From Owenia fusiformis (Eukaryota; Annelida; Polychaeta; Sabellida; Oweniidae): 64,000 nt of DNA. The stretch is from contig CAIIXF020000008.1 in NCBI GenBank assembly GCA_903813345.2, positions 35,054,867 to 35,118,866 on the forward strand, read 5' to 3'. The notes under the pieces were generated by a model that did not search any database, was not told where the DNA came from, and saw only the letters and a list, made by a program, of their open reading frames with translations. Below, piece by piece: positions 38,411 to 49,891 of the stretch (position 1 is its first letter; every line of letters starts with the position of its first letter). The position numbers and the translations under genes are program-made.

Positions 38411-39321
38411 AGCTACCTAGTAGCATTGCGATAAGACAGCTTTTACTATACTCTGCGCTATAAGATTGGTTCTTTGGTGGTATTTGATTGGTTGAACTCC
38501 AAAGTATAAAATCATATGTTTTCCTCAGAGGCTAGTTTACCAATAGATAAGCATATTTTTGTCTAAATTTTTCAAAATATTTCCATTTCTCACAAAATGT
38601 AATAACTTATCCTGAGGCTTAAAGCATAATACTAACTATGAAGAGAAGCAATTTCACTACCCTGTGTGCAGAATCTAGTTTTTCAAAAAAGGAAAGTTGA
38701 ACAAATGCAGTAGGTCCAAAATCAATTATTGGAAGGGGTTAACACTTCTCTGACCAACCAGCACTTTAATACAGGATTCACGTCTCTGTAAAATTTGGAC
38801 TCAAAAGCCTTCATTCTGACAACCATCTGACAAATTAGAAATTGAACTGATCCAATAATTCATTATTACAATTTATCTATGATATCTATGATATTCTAAC
38901 ATTACAGATGTGCAACCTATTCAAAAAATGACAAATCCATCAAAAAAATCAACCCAAAATAATATTTTTAACTCCCATAATTAGTCAAAGAAACCAAAAA
39001 TCATAATACGGTGATATTCTAAAGTACCATTCAAAAGATCAAGAATATCAAAAATGTCTACATTTAGAAAGAAAACGAAAAGAATATAAAGGACAGAAGT
39101 TTTACTTTCAGCGAGGGTCTGGAAATCAATAACAGATAAATGCTATGATGTTTAGGTAGAGCATCATCTATTTGCTTTTACATCTCATTGTTAGAATCAT
39201 GTAATGTCATTAGATTGTCAAATAGGACTTAAGTGAGTCATTAGTACAACGAGCTGAAATCTTTAATTGGAATATCAATTGGAAAATATTCAATTTATTC
39301 AACCCAAGGCACTGCAAAAAA

Positions 39322-39455
39322 TTAACCTGTATATGTAAATTGAACACTTTAAATATAAACACCTTGAAATGTGAACACTTTTACTTGTTAAATTAGTTTT
39401 AGCTGATCCCAATCAGAAGTGTTCCCTTTAGGTGTTCCCTTTAGACAGGTTTTAC
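39322..39455. mobile_element. Probable pogo-like MITE remnant
   Basis: taacctgtatatgtaaattg at the left and ttagacaggttttac at the right are similar to the terminal repeats of the element at 22206, with gaacac-type internal blocks. Confidence 0.45.
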
Positions 39456-40010
39456 AACAGGCTCTAACCAGTTCATACTAGTCTACTAGACTGATTTTCA
39501 ATCTAACTCTAGACTTTTGAAATCCAAGATGTAACCAGTATCTGAATCAGCATCATTGTTTTAATACTGGTATAACAATTAGAAATTAATTTAATGTTAA
39601 AACCTCCATGGCTTATGATAGTGATTATGTTTTATGACGGCAATTTGCAAGAACAATGTTAATTTAATTGGCATCCTAATTGCAATTTATTATGGATGGT
39701 GTAAGAATCAATGTATTTTACCACAAAATGTGTGGATAAAATGTTTGAACAGATGTACTACTATTCAAACCAATCTCTATAATAGTATTGGGATAACATT
39801 GCAAACAATCATCTCCTATACTAAGCTACCCTCTTCAAGAGAGGTCAAAATAATCTCACTCTATAAATGATCGAAAAACCTCTAAAATTGCTGAGTCAAT
39901 CAGAGTTGGTTGCTGCTCAGTCATGGACCCATGTTGATCTCTGACTGCTTGAAGAATAGTCTGTGTGTTAGGTTTGAATGATTGATTGGCAAAGAACTAG
40001 CAGTTGTGGA

Positions 40011-40388
40011 TACCCTTTGCATTCGTTTGACTTCACTTCTTAAGAGAGAGCTTCGTCTTCACTCTTTCAAACTAAAATAAACCTGTGAACTCACCGCGCC
40101 AATCAGTGTTCGTCGGCCAAATTTGACCGACGTTCTATATATGGTCATTCCTTCTGACGTCATCGTTGAGCCCGGAATTGACCAATGACATGAGCATATT
40201 TAATTAGAACGCATTTGGCGTGTGTTTATTCAAGCTCGCTGAATGGTGGAAGAAAGGTCAGCGCATAGGTCAGAAGTGATTTATTACTCAAACTGTCACC
40301 GGTACCCGTCGTGGGGGCAGGGCTACTAAACTGTAATATGGTCTCTACTAGGCAGAGTGTAGTTTAACTAGACTCTGCATGCAGGGTA
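40011..40388. mobile_element. Mutator-like MITE, long copy 1 (378 bp)
   Basis: The element runs from taccctttgcattcgtttga to gactctgcatgcagggta and is flanked by the exact 9-bp duplication agttgtgga (40002-40010 and 40389-40397). The terminal inverted repeat is short (TACCCT). It is about 95 percent identical by eye to the copy at 55358. It is more GC-rich than its surroundings (ccgacgttc, cgtcatcgttgagcccgg). There is no transposase. Nine-bp duplications point to Mutator-like transposases acting in trans. Confidence 0.93.
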
Positions 40389-40424
40389 AGTTGTGGAATG
40401 GCAGAAAACTATAGACAAGACATA

Positions 40425-40565
40425 CAAAATGTCACCACATGACATTTGTTACAGATGACGAACCCCAAACACAGAACACAAACCATCAAACACCAACCAC
40501 CAAAATGAAACACCTAACACCAACCGCCAAACACAATCCACAAAAATGATCAGTTCTAATCAGAG
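40425..40565 (+). repeat. Dispersed repeat with catttgttacagatg core, copy 2
   Basis: aaaatgtcaccacatgacat is followed by ttgttacagatga and then a run of caaacac/accaa units ending in atccacaaaaatg. It is longer than the copies at 15768 and 52255 because of that run. Confidence 0.55.
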
Positions 40566-41155
40566 TCTAGTCTACTAGCTGATAAACTCAGAGTAAGACT
40601 GGACCCTAATATTGCCTATGAAACGCTTCATACAGGAAAGAAGTATTTCAACACGTAATGGTGGTTACTATCTCTATTCCCTTTATCTCCCTCGAGAAAA
40701 TAGTGTAAAACATGTATATTTGTAGTAACAGTAAAGTGCAAGACCATCATTTTCTAAAATTGAAAATTGATGATGTTATATTTTGTTCGCTGCAATTCAT
40801 GTAAATTCCTACACTTCCAGAAGTACAGGTTGCTATAAAAGCATTATCAGTTCGGTAGAATTATAAATACATATACACATCGGAAATTGGTTATTCCAGC
40901 TTAGTTATTGACTTAACCAAATCCTACAACCAACTTACAAATACCAAAATCAACAAAAAACAAACGATGCAATTATTTTAGGATAATGTCAATCTTAAAT
41001 GCACACACATGATAATAACGATGAAATAGAGTATATAAATGACTTACCCCATATAACTCGCTTGCTATATATTCAAAGCTCCCAAAAATCGTTACTCAAA
41101 GCATAAAGGAGTCGGCAAAATATTTCATTTCGCAGATTAATCCAGAAGATGTGCA

Positions 41156-41169
41156 GTTACCATAGCAAC
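41156..41169. promoter_or_regulatory. X-box (RFX-type) motif
   Basis: GTTACCATAGCAAC. About 100 bp downstream in the minus direction is a consensus donor (ATATGG/gtaagt at about 41045). This would suit a first non-coding exon of FOXN2/3, but nothing else supports it. Confidence 0.4.
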
Positions 41170-41886
41170 GACAATCAACTAAGCCACTAGGGTCTAGAGA
41201 GTTATAACTCACATAGACCAAATTAGAAGTGAACGGAGATATTGCTCTCTTTCTATTTAATAGAACTATCAATACACATTTTTACATCAAATGTCTGACC
41301 TACCCACCCATGTGGCTAGAATTTGGGGGTGGAAGTACACTCAAGCTCGACCCAACCACACACTAAAATATTTGTAAAATCATGTTTTGGTGGGATTTTT
41401 TGTAAAATGGCTTTGTTTGTGTATTTCGAGAAAAAAGTGTCAAGTTTTCTAAAAACTGAAAATCCAGAAATCTGGCTTATGTAAAAAAGACATTTACTAG
41501 ACAACTGTGCAAACTTTATTTTCTGTGGTGAATCAAAGGTCCAGGATGAGAGGAGAGATAAAACAATGAGGATTATATATGTGTGGGCCTGGTGGCCTGG
41601 ATTAGATGTTTGTTGACTCAAGTTGCATCATAGAACATGTTGTGGATTATTGTTAATTACTGGTAGCAAAGATTACAGCATTATCACACCAACAAGGCTC
41701 CCATTGAGATAACATCCAGGAAATAGACTGACCATAAGCCAGGTTTTAAAGCAGCCTACAGGAAGAAAAGTAAACTAAATAACCAAGGCCTTTGAGACTA
41801 AGCCCAAATTAGATAATAAATAGGCCTGAGCTTTAATATCTAGAAATAGGCCTGATCTGCAGCCTACTTATGACAGCTGGATCACA

Positions 41887-41997
41887 GAACCTAACCATTA
41901 ATAACCAAGAATAGGCTTAACCATTTATAGCCAAAAATATACCTAACCATTTATAGCCAAGAATAAGCCTAACCGTTTATAGCTAGAAAAAAGCATG
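41887..41997 (+). repeat. Imperfect 28-bp tandem repeat
   Basis: Four units of the type cctaaccatttatagccaag plus aata follow each other. Confidence 0.75.
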
Positions 41998-43306
41998 ATC
42001 CATAAAGTCTAACAATAGGGCTTTCCTCAATAGCTAGAAATAGAACTACATGGTCTATGCACATGACAAGTAGACCAAAATGAACGACCCATGGCTATAC
42101 CAGAAAGGCAATGGGTCTGACCTATACCTACATATACAGTACTTGAGAAATAGACAATAGCAAATGCCCATATGAAAAATAGTTTTGACAGCTCCTGATT
42201 AATATCCATATACACTGTATCAAGCTAATGTAAAATAGTTCAACCCATTGATTAAAAATATAAAAATTGAATTGATTCCTGAACAAGTTAAGTTGAGTTG
42301 AGTTATACTATAACAAAGCAAGGAATTTGCATGACACAATACAACAAATAGTGCCATGACTTGAGCTTGGAAACATAACCCAGAAAGGTCTCAAAGATAG
42401 TTAACTCACTCCGATAATCGTTATATCTTTGTTTTCCAATAAGTGATCTGAAAATGAAGTGAAAAAAGAACATGATCTCTCATAATGGTACGACTAGGTA
42501 AAATACTAAAATACTCAGAATACTCCCCTGCTTGTGTTGACAATTCCACAGTTGGTATATCTATGATCTCGGCAATACTTTCCTTATTCAATTCGTACCT
42601 TAGTATGATAAATGATCATAACTTACCTTTAGTAGAAACATCTTACTCTCCACAGCAATTTATTATACCATCTCTAGTATTCTAGTACTTTTACAGCTAA
42701 TTACTCAACCATGACACAAGCAACAATGTCTTTTTCAGAGATACCTGGTTGGCATATAACCCTCTCCAGTTTTTACCAGATTACCAGATCTGTATAACTG
42801 TTTCCCGTGGTAACCATGGCAACTGGCATACCAGCCTCTATCTGTTTAACATCAGCTAAGTATAAGCTTCAAAAAATAACACTGATGCGAATATAATGTT
42901 GATGTGTTTTAGTTTTAACTTACCAAAAAAACGTCCCAGGCCTTTGTTGGTAAAGTGGTTTTGTATATTAATCCAGATATCTAATGTCTTTAACTTGGAT
43001 TAAACTTTACTGACACACATTATTAAAATATGTGAACCGAAATGATAATGATGTTCTTTTGCCAAAATTGTGGCTAAATGACACAGTACAACATCCAGTA
43101 CGAACCCTAGCCAATGTTGGCCTATTGCAACCTAACCAATTACCACAAGTCTATGTTATAGCCTTTAATGAAATGCAAACCAAATGTAAAGGAAAGCAAG
43201 GGCCAATTGAGAGGACTATAATAAAGTTTATCTGTTGTGTTGGCACCATATGGCCAAATGAAGCTCATATGACCTCTGTTGCTACGGCGATTATGGCATC
43301 AAGCTA

Positions 43307-43319
43307 GTTGCCTAGTAAC
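43307..43319. promoter_or_regulatory. X-box-like motif
   Basis: GTTGCCTAGTAAC is two RFX half-sites with a 1-bp spacer. The identical 13-mer occurs at 45742-45754 in unrelated flanks. Confidence 0.4.
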
Positions 43320-43868
43320 AGCAATATGATGTGGATACCAGATGGTGAGAAAGCATCATGTGTTTTATAATTGTACAATGTACAAATTCAGGAATTTAAA
43401 AATCAATCATACATCACTTTGGTAATAACTTTGTATGCTTGAATCAACTGTTTTACTACTACAGATAATAAAAGCTATTTAAAAATCAATTAAAAGGTGA
43501 TTTACAGCTGTTGCAACAATACTTTTGATTGATCGTTATGTCAGAAAAATTGAATTTACAACGAATATATATCTAATAATAGAAGAACTGTACTTCTATT
43601 CCATGTTCAGTGTTCTAGTCAGAACTTAAATGATGTGAGGTTAACTTAAAACTGGTGAGGCAATCTATAAATTGATGAGGCAATCTATAAAAGTATAAAG
43701 CTCAGCCAAAGAGATTGTTGTACTTCTATGAGATATTGTTTTCTTAGTTCAGTGAAAAATTCTAAAAATAGCTTTAAGTCTCAAAAATATGTTTCTTTAG
43801 AATTTGATAAGTTTATTTCTCCATAGCTACCAAAATGTAGCCTTTTTAATGTTAAGCTTAATACATTA

Positions 43869-43945
43869 TACCCTGCGTGCAGAGTCTAGTTAAACGAAGA
43901 CGAAGCTCTCTTTTAAGAAGTGAAGTCAAACGAATGCAAAGGGTA
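43869..43945 (+). mobile_element. Mutator-like MITE, 77-bp deletion form
   Basis: taccctgcgtgcagagtcta at the left and gcaaagggta at the right are joined through gttaaacgaagacgaagctc, skipping about 300 bp present in the long copies. It is flanked by an imperfect 9-bp duplication (aatacatta / aatatatca, 7 of 9). Confidence 0.9.
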
Positions 43946-45741
43946 AATATATCATGAGGTTATGGTTAATAAATACATTTGGATAAAGAATTCAACAAAT
44001 ACTCTTTTAATCATAGCATAAATGAAGTCTTTCCAGCATTTACAGAAAATAGACAAATCCATGGATATGTCATCTATTTACAAAGAAACATGAGTTTCCT
44101 TGGTTAATGAGAAAAAGCCTCATCTTTTCACCATTCTTACAAAAACTAAATAATATTGAAGTATTTGATTTACGAACATTACAAATAAATAAAGCAATGT
44201 CCACTTTTAAGCCTACCATGAGCTGAAACTGTAACACTTTATGCATTTATCAAGACTGAGCTTACATTGCAAACTTCAAACTGACATAACTTGGATCGTC
44301 AAAGATGACATTATTGACGTACCAACTGATGAGAATGCTAATCTTTACACAAATACTGCCACGGATGAACATTTTTGAGATGTCACAACAAATTGCGTCA
44401 AAGTTGCCAAGCATTGAATTAGTACGATATTGGCTTTATGGAAATAAGACGAAGATGCATAATTTTCTTTACGAGGACTGAGGATTGAATCGTCAGAAGG
44501 CGCATAATCTGCAAGAGCTACGTCCTTAGAGCTCTATCAGGCGTTTTCTAATAACAATCTGCTTTGGCTATTTGCTCAAGAAATGAATAGAAATGAAATT
44601 AGTGAATGACTTAAGTTTTCGTTGCAAGGGAAATTCACATTTAGAGGTTGCTATGACAATGCAATGATGCTTTCCAATGGAGCGTAACATAAAAGCATCT
44701 GTCATATATAAATATGGCGCATCTAATGATAACTAGTAGATCATTAAACAAAGCTGAATATGATGGTATATTGCAATAATAGATATAATATATAGCTATA
44801 ATATCATAAAATAAAAACCTACATATAACGTCAGCATATGTTTTGATCATTTTGCAACTCATAAATGTATTTCAAGTAACACATTCTTGGATGATCAGTA
44901 AATTCATGCTCCTATATTATTGCATTCATCATGATCTTATACCAGTGGAGCTGAAACAATTGTATTTTTAATTACAAACTATAGTATGTGATAAAATGAA
45001 ATGAATATTGAACGCTGGAACACCATTGAATGGCTTTAACTTAAGACTCCCATGTTTAAAAACCTGACAAATGACATTACGTTCATCTCTGATTGCAAAA
45101 GAAAGCAGAAGAAAGCAATCATAAAATCCAAGGTCAAACATTATATTAATCAAATTGTGATTACAGAGAATCTTAGAGATCAACCCGACCAGACCCATGG
45201 TCTGAAGCAGTTTGGCCTAATCCGAGGGCCACTCAACCAACCCTTTGGGTCTCTGACATCATAACACTACTTCCAGTAAAAAATACCCCCCCCCCCCACC
45301 TTTGGAAAGTATGTTACGGGTCTGCAAGGTCAATTATTAATTCCATTGTAATGACAGAGAATATCCATGATGAATCCTAAGCCAAAAATCGCATGTCTTC
45401 AGAAAATTATATTGATACTCCAATTTGTATGAATTATTTAAATCCACTAGTTGCTGATGCAATTGGAATACCTGAGTATAGGTAAGTAACAGGTAGATTT
45501 ACCTGAAAGGTAATGCAATATATGGAGACATCTTTATTTAACTCAAGATAAAAATCTTGTATCTTAATATGAGATATTTAATGTTTCACTAAAGTACAAT
45601 ATTGCATTTATAGAAATCAAAGACATTCTTGGATTACATTCAGTTATTTTATTAGCTAGTGGTAAAAATAGATTATGTAAATGGAATTCTTGGGAAATCT
45701 TCGCTGTGTACTCAAATCAAATAAACGTAGCCTATCTATTT

Positions 45742-45754
45742 GTTGCCTAGTAAC
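45742..45754. promoter_or_regulatory. X-box-like motif
   Basis: GTTGCCTAGTAAC, same 13-mer as at 43307. Confidence 0.4.
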
Positions 45755-46631
45755 AGATTTCATAAGTGGTCCCTCGGATACTCATTGGGAATATTCTTAA
45801 TAAAAACTAAAAAATTAGCTGTACTCATTATAGACCGGGACTTCACCATGTTCTTGTTTCTGCATAAAGTCTCACTGATGAGCCAGTAATATTTCACGAT
45901 CAAAATTAAGCTTCCGCAAATTCTGCAGCTTATACGAAACAGCATCGGAATATTTGCTTTAACAGACCTCAATATTAGCCATGCATTTGATGGAATTCAT
46001 GCAACAAAATACTGGATATTAGTTCTACTTAGTAATACGCTACAAAATGTCAGCATGTATTGGCCATTACTCAATTGCCATAGCAACATGATGCTGTAGT
46101 TGTATAACGGCACTATATAATAATTAGTATCATCAGATGAGAGGAATAAAACAAAACATCTTTGCAGTTCAATTAGGATTTCAATTCCTAGATTTCATGC
46201 TCTCTGCAAATTAAATAGTCATGCAAAAATCCTTATTAAAACACTGATAAATATACAAATTAGTGATCTCCCCAGCATCAGAACAACCAATTGTGTCACA
46301 CCCTGTTGAGAATTCAAAACTTAAATGCCCCCCTGTTGAAAATATGTTTACACCCTAGTATGCTTCCTCTTTAAATAGAAATATGTATTTATAATATTTA
46401 CCTACAATATCATAAGGCAAGATTTATCACTTGATAGTACTAGGCTTTGTAACTTTCTAGTAATTTCTAATTTTGCCATATACTTTTTGCTTTTTGGTGC
46501 GATAATGGGCTATGCATTAAAAATGGCACATTGTACAACTTCAACTGGCCCAATGCCTACTTAGTAGAGCTATAATTAATAAGGAAAACAAACTCACCAT
46601 GGTTTGCTTAATACTTCCATACATCATGTGA

Positions 46632-46748
46632 TTCCTAATTTATCTTTCAAAGAATTATAAATCCTAATTTATCTTTCAGAAACTAATTATCCTTCAAAAA
46701 AAAGTTTTCCTAATTAAACTTTCAAAAAGTTAATCTTAATTTATCTAT
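46632..46748 (+). repeat. Imperfect 35-bp tandem repeat
   Basis: Units of cctaatttatctttcaaaga type occur about 3-4 times with growing divergence. Confidence 0.65.
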
Positions 46749-46996
46749 GTTGTTTCGGTGCAACGACTTTAAATATAATGCCGATTTCTTCATGCATGTA
46801 TACCTGTTTAAAGATGATTAATTCGATGATGTGTATTTGCACAATAAAGAGCCATAGATGACAAAACTACTTGACTCACGGCTCCAATCTGTCAACGAAC
46901 AAACTAACCCTTTTGTTTTACGAAAAAACATCAATAAATTACTGAATTATTCAAAGGTGTTTTGTATTGTATCACAGGTTAAAATGATGTTTTGTA

Positions 46997-47010
46997 GTTG
47001 CCATGGTAAA
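46997..47010. promoter_or_regulatory. X-box-like motif
   Basis: GTTGCCATGGTAAA matches the RFX palindrome at 13 of 14 positions. Another, TTGCCATAGCAAC, is at 46075-46087. Confidence 0.35.
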
Positions 47011-48418
47011 TGTGTACACACATCATAATAGTAGCCCTGGAGATAGAGGAGCTCCCCAAGAATGATAACTAATAAATCAACAGTTTCATCAGAAAAACAT
47101 CACATCTTACTCTAATATACATGACGCAAAATTAGCAATGTCACAGAGGCTATCTTTGAGTACAAATGTAAACCTGGGCTTGGCGAAACTTGACGAGGGT
47201 GCCACCGCTTAATGAAATCTTTAACAGAGGTTAAATTTTTCAAGTACACCTTTACATTCATTCTTGGATAAGGGTTTCTTTCTCAGAAAATGACTTTTCA
47301 GAACTCGATTGATTTTTTTATGTTCACTATTGAATTGAACATTTTCAACACCTTAAAGTTTAAAGTATTAATGTATGGCTATAATCAGAACCATATTTTG
47401 GATTAAAAATATCCCATGATTTCCTTGATGAAAAATCATGTAATAACAAATGAGGTTTATCAAAAACAAGAAAGAAGTCTTAAAATTAACCTTTAAATCA
47501 ACAAAACTGGAAATTAAACAAAAAATAATTTCCTAAAATCAATTTCAGACACGCGTAGAGATCTTTTTCTAGCTCACAGATGGAAGAAGTCAATAAAAGT
47601 GAATTAAATAGACTGATAGCAAGATACAATAGTTGACACAGGGCACCTTAGGACAATTATAACTAGATGTATCAACTTAGCCTAAATTAAACAAAAAAAC
47701 GTGCTAGTATATTGTGTACTGTTTTTCCAATATGACAATGCAAAACTGTTTAAATTGTGGATTATCAATTGAAATGACGAAATCTATCACTTGAAACATA
47801 AATTTTCAGGCTATGTAATCTCAGAATCAAAATTTAACGTTAAAGGGAGAATCAGATCTAGAAACATTATTTTATATATATTTTGTAATAAACAATGGAT
47901 TGTACTATTTTCACTTTCTGACAGATTAAACCATTAATTTTCTATGTTTTTGCAATATATTGATTTTGCAGAAATGTAATAATAGAAAGTTTCCCTTGGT
48001 CAGTTTTTGCTGGTCGTGAGAACTAGATTGCATGTCTAATGGTATTTTATGCAATAATATAATGTAATAATTGTTTCATGCTAAGGAATGAATTAACACA
48101 TAGAGCCAGTAATAAATAAACACATAAATGATCTGATTGCCTACCTAAGTATAAAACACTAAATGAGACATTATGTCATGTATTAAAATAAAATAATCAA
48201 TGAATATCATTCTCATTAAGAAAAATATGACAAGGAATACCCATGATTTTTCTCAATATGTTGCTTGGTTTATCATCACTATCTCAGAATTTCATCCTAT
48301 TTAGTTTTAAGAGGGTAAATAGATTTTCAACAAGGTGCCATGTCATTTTAAAATTCTCAGCATGGTGTATAACATACTACTGCTTTAATCCTGAGAAAAT
48401 CACTGAAAACATCAAAAT

Positions 48419-48615
48419 ACTCCAAGGGGGGGGACAAGGGACAACATTTAAATAAAATAGAAAGGGAGGGGGGTTATATTGAACAAAATTTATTATGATG
48501 AACTCCAAAGGAACAAGGAACAACATTTGAACAAAAAGAAGGGGGGGGGGTTGTATTGAACAGTTATGACAAACTCCAAAGGAACAAGGAACAACATTTT
48601 AACAAAATATAGAAA
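48419..48615 (+). repeat. Tandem repeat of about 75-83 bp, 2.5 copies
   Basis: Units start actccaaaggaacaaggaac and contain a long G-run and ttgtattgaaca. The G-runs (6-11 bp) vary between units. Confidence 0.85.
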
Positions 48616-49699
48616 GACCTTGATTGCAATTTTCACATGTTTTCAAACCACAGTCATCAAATAGTATTGACATTTAGTAGGAGTATTAAAACAATCAACT
48701 TCCGCCACCATACTACCATGTATGTATACAGGAAACACATTGAACAGATTTAGCATGGATGTGTATATGCCAAAATACCAGAAATTAACGTGTGAAGAGC
48801 CTATTCACACCTTTTGGTATTTAGACTGCGCCAGTTGCTAGACAACAGTAAACAACTAAGACTATGTATATTTATAAATGATACAGTATGTCTGGACATT
48901 CCACCAAAATCTATACTATATCAACCATATGTAGAAAGGTTACTAGGTTGATATATTAACCAATTAAGTTTGTTTAAAAATCAAATTAGAATTTGATAAG
49001 AAAAATATAATAGATCTTAATCGTTTAGTACAATTATTCTATCACAAATATAGAGTTCTCGTTTGCAAATGTTTGTTGAGATCTTTTCATAGAACAATTG
49101 AGAGATGAAATTATTATCGGGAATCACAGATCTTAACAACTATATAGTATACCCAAAAGGTTTGTTAAAATCAAATCCAAGCATAATTTGAAAAATAGAA
49201 CATGATCTAAAATTTCCCGAATCTAATATCGAATGAAGCAATGAATCCCAGGCCTTGATCTTATCTTATCTTGAATTTTCATATAAACACATCTATTAAT
49301 ATCAGTCTGATGACTGGAAATCAATTTTTCTATTTGACACATTACATTCATCATAGTCAATACAGAAAAATGTTCAGTCTTTTGATCCCATTTATAACAT
49401 GATATTTCATTTCTGAACTCAGCAATAAAGTCAGTTTTATATTCAAGGATATGCATGATTTTTGTGAATAAACCAAATTCATTAAATAAGAAGGTAGAAT
49501 CGAGATACTAAAGATAATGCTGTTCCAATTTCAGAATCCTTTGTCTTAAGTTTTTCCTTTTTAGTGAAATGCAAAAATTCAAATATTAAAGTAATGGTAT
49601 CCACAGCCTGTAAATTGCTTGGATTACTCTCCAAGTCTCCTTCAAGGTTTACATAAATAAAAGCTTGGATAGGTCAGAATGTAAAATATGCCAAGGAAA

Positions 49700-49891
49700 T
49701 CTGGAAAGCAAGGGGTCCAAGCTCTGCGAACCCCCCCTGGCCAAAAATTCTTTCAAAATCATGCAGTTTTTCACCATTTTGAGCACTTCTCACGTAATTT
49801 TAGCCATATTTGGGCCAAAATTGTCAAATGTGACCCCCCTGGAAGTTTTTGAAAACTGAATCCCCCTTGGCAAATCCTGGCTACGGGCCTG
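49700..49891 (+). mobile_element. CAGGCCC-family MITE, 5' end missing
   Basis: The family interior is well kept (ccctggccaaaaattctttc, ttgggccaaaattgtcaaat) and the right end is cctggctacgggcctg. The left terminal repeat is not recognisable. A B-box-like ggttcaatcc follows at once (49900-49909). Confidence 0.8.

Larger units (their letters stand above)
38411..42900. other. Gene-free stretch
   Basis: No coding exon was recognised. Besides the elements listed separately (39322, 40011, 40425, 41887), it has a degraded short Mutator-like copy near 38658-38723 and X-box motifs at 41156-41169 and 42810-42823. The open frame around 41316-41621 on the minus strand has no family resemblance I can name. 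Confidence 0.5.

Noticed and set aside
41316-41621. 101-codon open frame on the minus strand
   Set aside because: No recognisable domain, no matching splice context, and sits in AT-rich DNA without coding-like composition; length is within chance for the window.
43032-43307. 91-codon open frame on the plus strand
   Set aside because: No family resemblance and no supporting neighbour; it also runs through X-box-bearing non-coding DNA.
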